From NCBI RefSeq assembly GCF_000970205.1, contig NZ_CP009512.1:2852001-2916000 (forward strand): 64,000 bases of DNA. The letters run 5' to 3'. The stretch comes from Methanosarcina mazei S-6 (GTDB lineage: Archaea; Halobacteriota; Methanosarcinia; Methanosarcinales; Methanosarcinaceae). A program made the translations under genes and the position numbers. A model generated the notes under the pieces. That model saw only the letters and a program-made list of their open reading frames with translations. It was not told where the DNA came from and did not search any database. This document shows positions 31,070 through 40,943 of this stretch, piece after piece. The stretch's first letter is position 1; every line of letters starts with the position of its first letter.

Positions 31070-31792
31070 GTGAACAAAATGGCCTTAAATTCCAGAAAAA
31101 TCGGAGTGCTGGCAGGTGCAACTGCCTGCATAATGCTTCTTTCGATGTACATGCTCTTTTTTTACCTGCCCCCTATCAGGGACGAATCCGGGGAGGTTCT
31201 GAGCGGCAGCTTCAGGATCTTTTTCTTCCACATGCCAGTAGCGGTCATTGCCTATCTGGCTTTTGGAGCCGTATTTGTTGCAAGTATTTTCTACCTGATG
31301 AAAAGATCTTTTAAATGGGATATTTACGCCCGCTCGGCTGCAGAGGTGGGAGTTCTGTTTTCTTTCCTTGTGCTGGTCACCGGGTCTATATGGGCAAAAG
31401 ACGCCTGGGGCTGGTACTGGATCTGGGATGTCAGACTGACCACATCTCTTGTCCTTTTTCTTGTTTACCTTGCCTATAACATGCTAAGAAAAGCCCTTGA
31501 AGAGCCTGAAAAAAGAGCAAGGCTTTCAGCAGTCTTCGGGATTTTAGCTTTCCTTTCCGTGCCCCTGAGTTTTTTTTCAATAAGGCTCTGGCGCTCGGCT
31601 CATCCCCTCATGTTTGGAGGAAGTATGGGAGAAAACGGAGGAGGACTTGAAGGGACATCGCTCCAGCTGGCTTTGATTGTAAATTTCATAGCTTATTTCC
31701 TGCTTTTCCTTACCCTTTTCTATGTAAAAGTGCAGAATGAGAAGGCAAAAGAGGAGATTGACGCACGCATATCTGTCGGATTAGAAACCTGA
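31070..31792 (+). CDS. ccmC: Cytochrome c maturation protein CcmC
   Basis: The 240-residue protein has six membrane helices and the heme-handling tryptophan-rich motif WGWYWIWDVRLT near residue 120. The two external histidines that ligate heme in CcmC are present in FFFHMPVA (near 55) and SAHPLMFGG (near 178). CcmC passes heme to CcmE. The start is uncertain: GTG at 31070 or ATG at 31079, neither with a ribosome binding site, so a leaderless transcript is possible. Poly-T tracts (31806-31827) follow the stop region. Confidence 0.92.
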   Translation: MNKMALNSRKIGVLAGATACIMLLSMYMLFFYLPPIRDESGEVLSGSFRIFFFHMPVAVIAYLAFGAVFVASIFYLMKRSFKWDIYARSAAEVGVLFSFLVLVTGSIWAKDAWGWYWIWDVRLTTSLVLFLVYLAYNMLRKALEEPEKRARLSAVFGILAFLSVPLSFFSIRLWRSAHPLMFGGSMGENGGGLEGTSLQLALIVNFIAYFLLFLTLFYVKVQNEKAKEEIDARISVGLET

Positions 31793-31937
31793 TTTCTAAT
31801 GGTCTGTTTTTTCTTTTTTTCAAAAAAAGTCGCATAAGGCCAGGTTTTGCAGCTAATCCGGGTGGTTCAGAGAAATTGCATCTTACTATCCGGGAATCCG
31901 GGATAATTATTTACCTTTCCCTCGCCTATTTTTTCTC

Positions 31938-33035
31938 ATGATTTTTGACCCTACCACAGTCTGTAACATGGAACTTCAAAACCGCTTTGTAAGGTCCGCA
32001 ACGCACGAGTTTATGGCAGAAAAAGATGGGACTCCAACTTCCAGGCTCGGAGATCTCTATGAGGAACTTGCAAGAAGTGAAGTCGGGTTGATAGTAACCG
32101 GCTATTCCTGTATCCATCCATGCGGGTGGAGTGATGCCAACCAGCAGGGAATTTATGATGACCGTTTCATCGAGCCTTACAGGAGAATTACTGAGAGGGT
32201 ACATAAATACAGGAGCAGGATAGTGCTCCAGATAGTGCATGGAGGGAGGCAGGCAGACGTTTCCCAGAAAAATCCTGTCCCCATAGCTCCCTCGGCGGTC
32301 AAAGACGGGCATTCTGCAACTGTCCCGAAAGAAATGACAGAAGAAGAAATCCTGATAGTAATAGAGGCATTCACACAGGCAGCTGTAAGGGCAAAAAAGG
32401 CAGGCTTTGACGGGGTTCAGCTTCACTGTGCCCATGGCTTCCTGTTAAGCAACTTCATTTCTCCTTACACAAACAGGCGGACTGACAGGTGGGGAGGGTC
32501 CGTAGAAAATCGGGCAAGAATAGTAACAGAGATCGTCAGGCGCATAAAAGAGGAGACAGGCAGCAACTTTCCCATCTTTGTCAAAATGAATGCAACAGAC
32601 GGTTTCCAGCCCGGAACGGCAAAAGCAGAACTTGGGCTTACCATATCTCAGGCTATGGAAACTGCAAAACTTCTGGAAAAGGCAGGCGTATGTGCAATCG
32701 AAGTCAGTGGAGGGATAAGCGAAGCAGGCGGAGTGACCATAAAGACTGCGATCAATTCTCCTTCTAAAGAGGCTTACTTTAAAGAATATTCTAAAAACAT
32801 AAAGAGTGCAGTGAGTATTCCTGTTATCCTCGTTGGTGGGATCAGGTCTCTTTCCGTAATGGAAGGGCTTCTTGAGAATGGGTTTGCAGACCTTATTTCC
32901 ATGAGCAGGGCATTCATCAGCGAACCGGATCTTATTTTAAAACTTAAATCTGGAGAGGCTGAAAAGGCAAGATGCGTATCCTGCAACCTGTGTTTTGACC
33001 CGGAAGGAATAAGGTGCAATTTCGAGTTTGATTGA
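31938..33035 (+). CDS. NADH:flavin oxidoreductase, Old Yellow Enzyme family
   Basis: A 365-residue TIM-barrel FMN enzyme. The family motifs are LQIVHGGRQ near residue 98, FDGVQLHCAHGFLLSNFISP near 155 (usual active-site His pair replaced by His/Ala/His), NRRTDRWGGSVENRAR, and SMSRAFISEPDL near the end. The C-terminal CVSCNLCFDPEGIRC suggests a cysteine cluster of the kind that binds Fe-S in longer relatives such as 2,4-dienoyl-CoA reductase. Substrate is unknown; it probably reduces an activated alkene. Confidence 0.93.
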   Translation: MIFDPTTVCNMELQNRFVRSATHEFMAEKDGTPTSRLGDLYEELARSEVGLIVTGYSCIHPCGWSDANQQGIYDDRFIEPYRRITERVHKYRSRIVLQIVHGGRQADVSQKNPVPIAPSAVKDGHSATVPKEMTEEEILIVIEAFTQAAVRAKKAGFDGVQLHCAHGFLLSNFISPYTNRRTDRWGGSVENRARIVTEIVRRIKEETGSNFPIFVKMNATDGFQPGTAKAELGLTISQAMETAKLLEKAGVCAIEVSGGISEAGGVTIKTAINSPSKEAYFKEYSKNIKSAVSIPVILVGGIRSLSVMEGLLENGFADLISMSRAFISEPDLILKLKSGEAEKARCVSCNLCFDPEGIRCNFEFD

Positions 33036-33420
33036 TCCTGAAATCTAGCTATTTTCACTTTACAGGTTTTCTTTTCCTTTTTCTGACCAGATCCTCTTTT
33101 GTTTTTCTCTTTCCTTTTTATATTTTCCCGTTTCGAAAAAGAAATTATTATTAAAGTTCAGGGCTAATTTTAAGATTAGGGGGCAGATTTATCGAAAATT
33201 ATAGTCTGATGATTTTTTATTTTTACCGATATCTTTTAAATATTTTTTAATTTTGAGTTTACAATAATCTTCGGATTATTACCCGGAAAAGTGAGCCTGA
33301 ACGTATATTTTTTATAATAGGTCTGTGCAAAAGAGATAAGCTTTACAGGCTGTTTACAGGGACTCTGGTTTACATTTTTCTGCCAGGTCCCCCAAGAGAA
33401 AAATGTTGAGGTAGAAAATT
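33036..33420. other. Intergenic region
   Basis: A/T-rich, no gene. Poly-T runs at 33090-33130 may end the upstream transcript. The promoter of the XRE-cupin operon should lie around 33210-33330. Confidence 0.4.
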
Positions 33421-33999
33421 ATGTCAGAAGAGAACCGTGTCGGCAGTAAGATACGCCAGCTTAGAGAAGCCCGGGATATGACTGTTGAAGAACTGGCTGA
33501 AGCCAGTCAGAGCAGCTCTGAGTTAATCCAGCAGCTAGAAAACGGAGCCCTTGTTCCGTCTTTGACCCCTCTTTTAAAGATTGCCAGGGCTTTAGGCGTC
33601 CGCCTCGGCACTTTTCTGGACGACATGCCCCAGAGCGGACCTGTACTGGTGAGGTCAGGGCTATCTGAAAACGTGGTCCGTTTTTCCGGAAAGACTGAGA
33701 GGCCAAAGAAAAGCGCCCTTGAGTTTTACTCCCTTGCTTCGGATAAAGCAGACCGTCATATGGAGCCTTTCATTATTGATATCCACCCTTCCCCTGAAGA
33801 AAGCCATACGCTCTCATCTCATGAAGGAGAGGAGTTCATCTATGTACTTTCCGGGGAAATTGAAATTTTTTACGGGAAAGACGTTCACAGGCTGAGTGAA
33901 GGGGACAGCATTTATTACGATTCCATTGTCCCGCACGATGTTCACGCAGCAGGAAAAGAGGATGCCCGCATAATGGCTGTAGTCTATGCTCCTCTCTGA
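33421..33999 (+). CDS. XRE-family regulator with cupin domain
   Basis: The 192-residue protein has an XRE helix-turn-helix (residues about 8-65, [19 protein letters not shown]) and a C-terminal cupin (residues about 120-190) with [17 protein letters not shown] and the metal-binding His/Glu pattern. GAGGT lies nine bases before the ATG. It sits just upstream of a thioesterase and an acyl-CoA ligase in the same direction. It probably senses an acid or acyl compound and regulates that operon (inference). Confidence 0.92.
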   Translation: MSEENRVGSKIRQLREARDMTVEELAEASQSSSELIQQLENGALVPSLTPLLKIARALGVRLGTFLDDMPQSGPVLVRSGLSENVVRFSGKTERPKKSALEFYSLASDKADRHMEPFIIDIHPSPEESHTLSSHEGEEFIYVLSGEIEIFYGKDVHRLSEGDSIYYDSIVPHDVHAAGKEDARIMAVVYAPL

Positions 34000-34109
34000 C
34001 ATTTAGAGTTGTGAGAGAACAGGCTATGACTTAATTGATGACTGGAAAAGCAAATTTAGATTAAAAACTGGATAATCAAGTAAAGACATTAAGAGCTAGG
34101 GAATCCAAA

Positions 34110-34565
34110 ATGTTCAGTATAAACGTAAGTCCGCGCTTTGGAGATATTGACGGTCTCGGGCACGTAAATAACACAGTCCTTCCGGTCTGGTTCGAAATAG
34201 GAAGAAACCCAATTTTCAGGCTTTTCTCCCCGGACCTTGACCTCAGCCCTGATGTGTGGCATCTGATACTTGTCAGAATTGAGTTTGATTTTCTGAGCCA
34301 GATGTATTTCAGATCCGATGTTGAAATCAGGACTTACATTACAAAAATCGGGAACAGTTCCTTTACTGTCGGTCACGAGGCATGGCAGGAAGGGGAACTC
34401 AAGGTAAGAGGTCAGGCGGTACTGGTTTACTATGACTTCAAACTCCAGAAATCAATCCCGCTTCCGGAATCAATCCGCGAAATTTTGAAAGCACATATGT
34501 TTCCTTCAATGGACTCCTCCTCATCTGACGCGGAAACTGGTACGGATTCTCCCTGCTCAATATAA
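34110..34565 (+). CDS. Acyl-CoA thioesterase, hot-dog fold
   Basis: A 151-residue 4HBT/YbgC-type thioesterase: RFGDIDGLGHVNNTVLPVWFE carries the catalytic Asp in the usual position, and HEAWQEGELKVRGQAVLVYYD completes the hot-dog strand. The last 25 residues are a Ser/Asp-rich tail. It lies 110 bases after the XRE-cupin gene and 96 before the acyl-CoA ligase, so it probably controls the CoA thioester pool with the ligase. Confidence 0.9.
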   Translation: MFSINVSPRFGDIDGLGHVNNTVLPVWFEIGRNPIFRLFSPDLDLSPDVWHLILVRIEFDFLSQMYFRSDVEIRTYITKIGNSSFTVGHEAWQEGELKVRGQAVLVYYDFKLQKSIPLPESIREILKAHMFPSMDSSSSDAETGTDSPCSI

Positions 34566-34661
34566 ACGTATTTCAGAAACCTTTGACCGGAATGGACGTT
34601 AAAAATCCGGACATGGCCCGGAGGTGTCTGAAAGTATAGTCCAGAAGGAGAGGCTGAAATT

Positions 34662-36299
34662 ATGGATCTTATAGAAGATTCCCTGGGAAAGTATTTTGAA
34701 AAACAGATAGCTGTAGACCCTAACCATGAGTTTATCATTTATCCTGACCGGAACCTGCGCTTCACTTACGGTCAGTTCAACGAGAGAGTTAACAACCTTG
34801 CAAAAGGTCTTCTTGCAATCGGAATAAAGAAAGGAGACCACGTAGGGATCTGGGCAAAAAATGTCCCTGACTGGCTTACATTTATGTTTGCCACAGCTAA
34901 AATAGGGGCAGTGCTGGTCACCGTAAACACTGCTTACAGGAGCCATGAAGTTGAGTATGTGCTTAAACAATCGGATATGAAGGCTCTGGCTCTTATAGAC
35001 AGTTTCAGGGAGGTTGATTATCTTGAAATTATCAATGGGCTCGTCCCGGAGCTGAAAAGCTCGGAAAGGGGACGCCTGAAAAGCAAGAAATTCCCCCATC
35101 TTAAAAGCATAATCTATGTAGGACAGGAAAAGCACAGGGGAATGTATAACACCGCCGAGCTGATACTCCTTGGCAGCCATTACCCGGATGATGAGCTTAA
35201 AGAGATCATGGAAGGTGTAAGCGGGGACGATGTGGTCAATATGCAGTACACCTCAGGAACTACCGGTTTTCCCAAGGGGGTTATGCTGACCAGCAAAAAC
35301 ATCCTGAATAACGGGCTGTCCATAGGTGACCGCCAGAAATTTACCCATGAAGACCGCCTCTGTCTGCCCGTGCCCCTTTTCCACTGCTTCGGGATAGTGC
35401 TCGGGGTTATGGCTATCCTGACCCACAGAGGAACCCTTGTCATGCTTGAGGTTTTTGACCCTCTCCTTGTACTTGCTGCGGTCCAGAAAGAGAAGTGTAC
35501 TGCCCTCTACGGCGTGCCTACAATGTTCATTGCAGAGTACACCCACCCAATGTTTGATATGTTCGACCTCTCTTCTCTGAGGACAGGTATCATGGCCGGT
35601 TCTACCTGCCCTGTGGAAGCCATGAAAAAAGTAGTAAAAGATATGCACTGCCACCAGATCACAAGCGTTTACGGGCTTACGGAAGCCTCTCCTGGCATGA
35701 CCCAGACCACTGTGGACGACCCTGTGGAACTCAGGGTAGAAACCGTGGGTAAATGCTTCCCGGGTGTAGAAGTCAGAGTGGTTGACCCTGCTACCAATAA
35801 ACCAGTACCTCCGGATACTGTAGGGGAGATTTGCTGCCGTGGGTACAATATTATGAAAGGCTACTACAAAATGCCGGAAGAAACGAAAAATGTGATTGAC
35901 GAAGAAGGCTGGCTGCATAGCGGAGACCTTGGAACCTGTGACGAAAACGGCTACTACAGGATAACAGGCAGAATAAAGGACATGATCATCCGGGGAGGAG
36001 AAAACATATATCCCAGGGAAATCGAGGAGTTCCTGCATGCCATGCCTGGAGTCAAAGATGCTCAGGTCGTCGGCATACCCGACAAAAAATATGGAGAAAT
36101 CGTTGGAGCCTTTGTTATACTTGAGAAAGATGAAGACCTTACTGAAGCCGATATAAGAGACTATGCGATAAGCAAAATCGCCCGGTATAAGGTTCCCAAA
36201 CACATCTTCATTGTGGATGAGTACCCTCTGACAGCAAGCGGAAAGATCCAGAAATACAAGCTCAGAGAAATGGCTGTAGAAATGATGAAGAATAGATAA
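34662..36299 (+). CDS. Acyl-CoA ligase (AMP-forming)
   Basis: The 545-residue ANL-family enzyme activates a carboxylic acid with ATP and CoA. Motifs: [12 protein letters not shown] near residue 195 (P-loop), [10 protein letters not shown] near 333, GWLHSGDLG near 418, and the catalytic Lys in TASGKIQKY near 528. Medium- or long-chain fatty acids, or branched acids as for the characterised Methanosarcina enzyme, are likely substrates; the sequence alone does not decide. AGGAG ten bases before the ATG. A terminator-like hairpin follows at 36318. Confidence 0.95.
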   Translation: MDLIEDSLGKYFEKQIAVDPNHEFIIYPDRNLRFTYGQFNERVNNLAKGLLAIGIKKGDHVGIWAKNVPDWLTFMFATAKIGAVLVTVNTAYRSHEVEYVLKQSDMKALALIDSFREVDYLEIINGLVPELKSSERGRLKSKKFPHLKSIIYVGQEKHRGMYNTAELILLGSHYPDDELKEIMEGVSGDDVVNMQYTSGTTGFPKGVMLTSKNILNNGLSIGDRQKFTHEDRLCLPVPLFHCFGIVLGVMAILTHRGTLVMLEVFDPLLVLAAVQKEKCTALYGVPTMFIAEYTHPMFDMFDLSSLRTGIMAGSTCPVEAMKKVVKDMHCHQITSVYGLTEASPGMTQTTVDDPVELRVETVGKCFPGVEVRVVDPATNKPVPPDTVGEICCRGYNIMKGYYKMPEETKNVIDEEGWLHSGDLGTCDENGYYRITGRIKDMIIRGGENIYPREIEEFLHAMPGVKDAQVVGIPDKKYGEIVGAFVILEKDEDLTEADIRDYAISKIARYKVPKHIFIVDEYPLTASGKIQKYKLREMAVEMMKNR

Positions 36300-36317
36300 A
36301 AAACAGCAACTGATTAA

Positions 36318-36350
36318 ATATCATCGGCCTTCGGGTCGATATCTTTTTTT
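36318..36350 (+). terminator. Hairpin plus poly-T after acyl-CoA ligase
   Basis: A stem around TCGGCC/GGTCGA closed by a TTCG tetraloop is followed by seven T, 20 bases after the stop codon. Confidence 0.7.
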
Positions 36351-36729
36351 AAATTTAGGAACAATTCCAGAAAATTTCATATTTTATATATCTTTGTTCC
36401 CGGAATGTTATTTTTTGCGAATATTTTGTTCCTCAGGTACTTTTATGCTCCGTTTAATTCCCCAGCTCTTTTCCAGAATATGTAATAGCTTAAGCTTCGA
36501 ATGGTGTACGGTTTAGAATTCAGTTCAGCCCCGATTGTGCCATATTGTAATTAGCTTGAAATTTTCAAGCGAATTAAAAAACGTGAAGATTCCTTGAATT
36601 TGGAGATTGACTATAATTTTCAAGTTGTTATAAAATAATGCCATAACCAAATATCGATGAGAAAACAAAATTAATAAAACATTGAATATTTAACGGAATA
36701 TATTATATATAGAATTTCAGCATTAGAAG
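36351..36729. other. Intergenic region
   Basis: A/T-rich, no gene. TATATTATATATAG at about 36699-36712 is a good archaeal TATA candidate, about 25-30 bases before the tandem hairpin element that follows. Confidence 0.5.
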
Positions 36730-36730
36730 A

Positions 36731-36975
36731 ATTGTAATTGTAAGAGAAGCTAATTAGACATGTTTGTAAAGGGAATATTTGGGGAAATATTCATCAAGGG
36801 GTTTCATCTGATTGAGGGCTCAGGGGATAAAGAGCTCTCAATCAATCACACCAGTTAGACAGCAAATCTTTATTGCCTTCTCTTACAATTGTGCAAAGAA
36901 TATGGGGAGTATTCTTTAAAGGGGGTTTCATCTGGTTGAGAGCCCGGGGATCATTAAGGGCTCTCAATCAATCAC
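36731..36975 (+). ncRNA. Tandem structured RNA element (two copies), candidate non-coding RNA
   Basis: Two copies share the same order. Hairpin A has a GGGG-containing loop: copy 1 stem 36773-36780/36785-36792, copy 2 stem 36895-36902/36910-36917. A linker AAGGGG(G)TTTCATCTG follows. Hairpin B has stems ATTGAGGGCTC/GAGCTCTCAAT (36811-36821/36832-36842) and TTGAGAGCCC/GGGCTCTCAA (36936-36945/36958-36967), loop GGGGAT..A, then TCAATCAC. The B stems differ between copies with pairing kept. A perfect 14-base inverted repeat (36736-36749/36877-36890) encloses copy 1. There is no ORF. A TATA box upstream and TTTTTT at 36998 bound a transcript of roughly 260-280 bases. Strand is inferred from these signals. 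Confidence 0.65.
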
Positions 36976-37010
36976 CAACATTCAGTACTTAAATAGCTTT
37001 TTTAAACAAT

Positions 37011-37371
37011 AATTAGCTGAGAAATACAGCTTGATATTGATAAAACTTTAAGTCTCAGAATTTCCCCGATATAAAATTTCCCCTGATTGATGACGTCAAA
37101 CATGGTAAATCTTTTAAGCAATAATCTTACGATTTTATAATATATAAGTTCTTTGATACCTTTATAAAGATATAAATTACCTATCTTAAACTCAAAATAT
37201 TTACCCTGTAATTAATATAGTGTTCATATATAACGACATAACAATGGCATAAAATTTCAAAACTTAAAAGAACATTTCAAAACTTAAAAGAACAGATCTT
37301 GTTTGAACATTTTTATACTCTTTAACAGAATCGGCATACCAGAATACTTAAACTCCTTTAAAGGAGAGCTT
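37011..37371. other. Intergenic region upstream of DUF2769 gene
   Basis: A/T-rich with a 20-base duplication (37254-37293). No gene upstream of the ATG at 37372 has a ribosome binding site. Confidence 0.5.
37254..37293. repeat. 20-base direct repeat, two units
   Basis: ATTTCAAAACTTAAAAGAAC occurs twice head to tail in front of the DUF2769 gene. Confidence 0.9.
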
Positions 37372-37776
37372 ATGGTCCCGGGTAACAGATCCAGAAAATC
37401 ATTATGTTTTCAGGAAGAAGACAGAAATACGGCAGACAAAAAGGATGAATGCCATAAGTCCGGGTCTCTGGAGACTTCTCATTTCACTGAAACTCCAGAA
37501 TATTTCCAGCAGGCACAAACAGGACAGGTGGTGGATGATACTCCTGAAAACCTCCTTATCTGTATGGAATACTGTGGAACCTGCCCGAGTCTGCCTTTCC
37601 CTCCTGAGCCATTACTTTTCTGTGCACGGGGATGTTCTCAGGAAACAGTTTCGAAAAAAAGCTGCAACTGCCCTTCATGTCCTATTTACAAAAAATACAG
37701 GCTGCAAAACCTTTACTTCTGTGAAACCGGAAAAGCTGCAGAAAAGAAAGAACATAAACAGAAAGCAAAGGTCTAA
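37372..37776 (+). CDS. DUF2769 cysteine-rich protein
   Basis: The 134-residue protein has the DUF2769 cysteine pattern: CMEYCGTCPSLP, then FCARGCS, then CNCPSCPIYKKY and YFC near the C-terminus, nine cysteines in about 70 residues, likely a metal or Fe-S site. The N-terminal 60 residues are polar and variable. The start at 37372 has AAAGGAG seven bases upstream. The family is common in Methanosarcina and functionally uncharacterised. Confidence 0.88.
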   Translation: MVPGNRSRKSLCFQEEDRNTADKKDECHKSGSLETSHFTETPEYFQQAQTGQVVDDTPENLLICMEYCGTCPSLPFPPEPLLFCARGCSQETVSKKSCNCPSCPIYKKYRLQNLYFCETGKAAEKKEHKQKAKV

Positions 37777-38136
37777 CAAAATAAGAATTCTGAGACTTTT
37801 CATTTAAAGAAATTATAGTTCAAATATTATTGTTTTTAGATTATTTTTTAAACTTTTATTTTTCAGATCTTTTTTAAATGATTTTTTAATACCTGTTAAT
37901 CTGAAACACAGGTTTCAATACCCTAATTAGGTGAGACATTAAAAAAAGACTATTCTCGAATTTGGAGTGACTTATTCACAATCTAACAGTTAGCTGACAT
38001 TAGTTTCATATTATTTATTAGGAAGAATATTTCTGTTAGATATATAATTTTCTTAGACATTATTTCAGATAACTGTAGTAAATCTTCTTAATTCACCATA
38101 GTTGTTTCACTATAGTTTTATTCTCGGGGGTAGGTT
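37777..38136. other. Intergenic region
   Basis: A/T-rich, no gene. A TATA-like TATATAATTTTC at about 38041 precedes the surface-protein gene. Confidence 0.4.
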
Positions 38137-40782
38137 ATGAGAATATTTCTAAAACTATTAAGTTCTTTTATGGTGCTTTCCCTGTTATTTGTGTCTCCTT
38201 ATCCGGTATCTTCCGGACCGGATGACGGGACTGGACTTATTGGACTGGCAGAGAACGCATCAATTCCTGTCTGGTCTCCGAACGGAGGCGAAATTCTTTT
38301 CATCCGTAACAATCCCGTAATACAGGACGATACTGATTACGGACTGGATATTTACAAAATTGACCTTAATGATTCATCAGAAATCCGGCTAACTGACTTT
38401 TATTACGATGAAGGAAACCATGTATGGTCACCTGACGGCATGAAAATTTTATACAGCTATGAGGCAGCTGACGATTTTTATCTCTATATCATGAATTCCG
38501 ACGGTTCAGACAATTTTGAACTGGTAAAAAAGAGCTATGGAAGAAACTTTTCGGGAATCTCCGGCTGTGCCTGGTCTCCTGACGGCTCCAGAATTGCTTA
38601 CATTTCCAGTGATCATAACGGATTTGACAGACTGGTAACTTTAAACCCTGATGGGTCAAATGAACAGATAGTTGCAAGTTTTGCTGAAATCTCAGCTTTA
38701 GCATGGGCTCCGGATTCGTCCGGAATGGCATTCAATGCCGCGTACTCTGAAGATGGGCAAACCGGGATATATCTGGCTGACCTGGAGAGTTCTGAACCTG
38801 TATTCCTTGTCAGAGGAGAAATAAGGCAGCAAATCCAGTCATGGCAGTCAGAAGTATGGTCTCCTGACGGCTCGAGAATACTTTATTCTTCAAACGAGAA
38901 TGGGAACTCTGATATATACTCCGTAAATACTGACGGAAGCGAGAAAATACAGCTCACTGATGATAACTCAAAAGATTACTCTCCCTGTTTTTCACCGGAT
39001 GGAAGTAAAATAATATTCATATCCGACAGGACAGGGCATAGCAGCATTTGGATCATGAGTTCTAACGGGGATAAAGAAGAGGAACTAACAGAAGGCTTTG
39101 AGGGCATTCATGATTTTTCATGGAACCCGAACGGTCAGAAGATTGCCTTCTCTTCCGATTCTAATTCTTATATTCAGGAAATAGATTATTCCGAAAGCGG
39201 TGATGAAGATTCTCAGGATGATTCATCTTCAGATGACTCTGATAATGATACAGAAGTGAATCCGGAATATCTCCACATGGAGATACTCTCCCCGGATCTG
39301 AATTTTGCTGCAAGCCAGGGAACTCCAGAACTGATAACTGTCCGTATCACGAATAATTCCGGAAGCCCGGTTCAGAGTTCTGGATTCAAATTTATTAAAG
39401 CTAATTTCAGCAACGGAGATCCCGAACTTCAGTTATTTGATGACGGGACACATGAGGACATCACAGCCAGTGACGGAATATTCTCAAACCAGTGGATACC
39501 TGTCAATACTACAGGATTACCACTTACTCTCTGCATCCTCTGGGCTTCTGCAGACCATGAGAGTCTCGGTGATGCCGAACAGATCATCAGCGGGACTATC
39601 TCCAGAAAGCCTATACCTTCAGACCTGGTAATAGAAAATATATCATGGTCTCCTGCAGACCCCTATGTGAATGATAACATAACCTTCAGTATTACATCTG
39701 CAAACCGGGGTTCCGGGCCTTCTGAAGCATGTAAGGTGAAATGCTACATCAATGGAAACGAGGCATACTCTTATTCTCTTCCGGAACTTGAAGCCCGCTC
39801 CAGCACTTCAATTATATTTAGCTGGATCCCGACTGCCCCCGGGAATATAGATGTAAAAGCAGTTGTGGATGAGGAAAATCAGGTTTCGGAATCAGTGGAA
39901 GAGAATAACGAAAAATCAGTGTCATTCAGCGTAAAGAGTTTGACTCCGTCAACCTCCTCAGGCAAAAGCGGAGGTAAATCATCTTCCAGTGGTGGCGGGG
40001 GCGGAGGTGGAGGTTCTCCTGAGCCTGCAAGCAATGTCAGAATAAAGGAACTTTCACAGCAATATATTACCAGCGGTAAATATGCGAAATTCGCCTTCCC
40101 GAGAAATGCAACCTGTGTAACTCATGTAGCTTTTAATTCCAGGCGTACCGCAGGAAAAACCACAACCATTGTTGAGATGTTGAAGAACAAATCCACACGT
40201 GTGCCTGACCTTCCTGCAGGAAAGATCTATGAAAATGTGAATATCTGGGTAGGAAATAAAGGTACTGCAGATCCTGAAAATATTGAAAACGCTGTTGTGG
40301 GTTTCAGGGTTGAAAAGAGCTGGATTACTTTGAATGATGTAGATCCGGCTTCGGTCAGGCTCTGGAGGTTAAGCAGTGGGGAATGGGAAGAACTTTCTAT
40401 CCGCCAGTCGGGGGAAGATGACAGATACAGCTATTTCGAAGCTCAAACTGAAGGATTCTCGCATTTCGTCATAACTGCCCCTTCCGGGGAGAATGAAACT
40501 ATAGAAAATGCCCTGAAGTCCTCTATAGTCCCGCCTGTCAGGAGTTCGGCTGAAGTAATGGAAGAGTTATTCGGAAAACTGTCGGGTAAACAAAACGCTG
40601 ATTTCCCTGTGATTTCAGCAATGTCTGTGAATGAAAGCGGTTCGGAACCGGAAGCCCCCTCAACAGCAGGACATGCTGCTGACAGAATAACAGGCAGAGG
40701 AATTATTAAAGTACTTGTGGTGATAGCACTGCTTTCGGTAACAGGTTTTCTGGGATCTCTTATTTTAAGAAAACAGAACTGA
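38137..40782 (+). CDS. Large secreted beta-propeller / CARDB / PGF-pre-PGF surface protein
   Basis: The 881-residue exported protein has a signal peptide (1-26), seven WD40-like PD40/TolB motifs of type WSPDGxxIxY (residues about 45-345) forming a propeller, an acidic linker, an immunoglobulin-like domain (about 375-485), a CARDB domain (about 495-600), a Ser/Gly linker with eight consecutive Gly, a PGF-pre-PGF domain (about 630-790) and a C-terminal membrane helix before LRKQN. Proteins with this C-terminal part are common cell-surface proteins of Methanosarcina. It is probably anchored in the S-layer. Ligand is unknown. It is monocistronic and convergent with the ECF genes. Confidence 0.88.
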   Translation: MRIFLKLLSSFMVLSLLFVSPYPVSSGPDDGTGLIGLAENASIPVWSPNGGEILFIRNNPVIQDDTDYGLDIYKIDLNDSSEIRLTDFYYDEGNHVWSPDGMKILYSYEAADDFYLYIMNSDGSDNFELVKKSYGRNFSGISGCAWSPDGSRIAYISSDHNGFDRLVTLNPDGSNEQIVASFAEISALAWAPDSSGMAFNAAYSEDGQTGIYLADLESSEPVFLVRGEIRQQIQSWQSEVWSPDGSRILYSSNENGNSDIYSVNTDGSEKIQLTDDNSKDYSPCFSPDGSKIIFISDRTGHSSIWIMSSNGDKEEELTEGFEGIHDFSWNPNGQKIAFSSDSNSYIQEIDYSESGDEDSQDDSSSDDSDNDTEVNPEYLHMEILSPDLNFAASQGTPELITVRITNNSGSPVQSSGFKFIKANFSNGDPELQLFDDGTHEDITASDGIFSNQWIPVNTTGLPLTLCILWASADHESLGDAEQIISGTISRKPIPSDLVIENISWSPADPYVNDNITFSITSANRGSGPSEACKVKCYINGNEAYSYSLPELEARSSTSIIFSWIPTAPGNIDVKAVVDEENQVSESVEENNEKSVSFSVKSLTPSTSSGKSGGKSSSSGGGGGGGGSPEPASNVRIKELSQQYITSGKYAKFAFPRNATCVTHVAFNSRRTAGKTTTIVEMLKNKSTRVPDLPAGKIYENVNIWVGNKGTADPENIENAVVGFRVEKSWITLNDVDPASVRLWRLSSGEWEELSIRQSGEDDRYSYFEAQTEGFSHFVITAPSGENETIENALKSSIVPPVRSSAEVMEELFGKLSGKQNADFPVISAMSVNESGSEPEAPSTAGHAADRITGRGIIKVLVVIALLSVTGFLGSLILRKQN

Positions 40783-40943
40783 AAGACTTTCATTCGGTTC
40801 TTTTTTCTTTATTACGGTGCCTGTTCTTTCTTTTTTCCTTTCTTTTTTCATGCTGTTTGTAAAAATTCAGGTTTGATTGATATTGACCGGGTCAGGTTTG
40901 ATTAATATTGACCTGTTAACCGAAAGTCCTCCGTTTCACGAAA

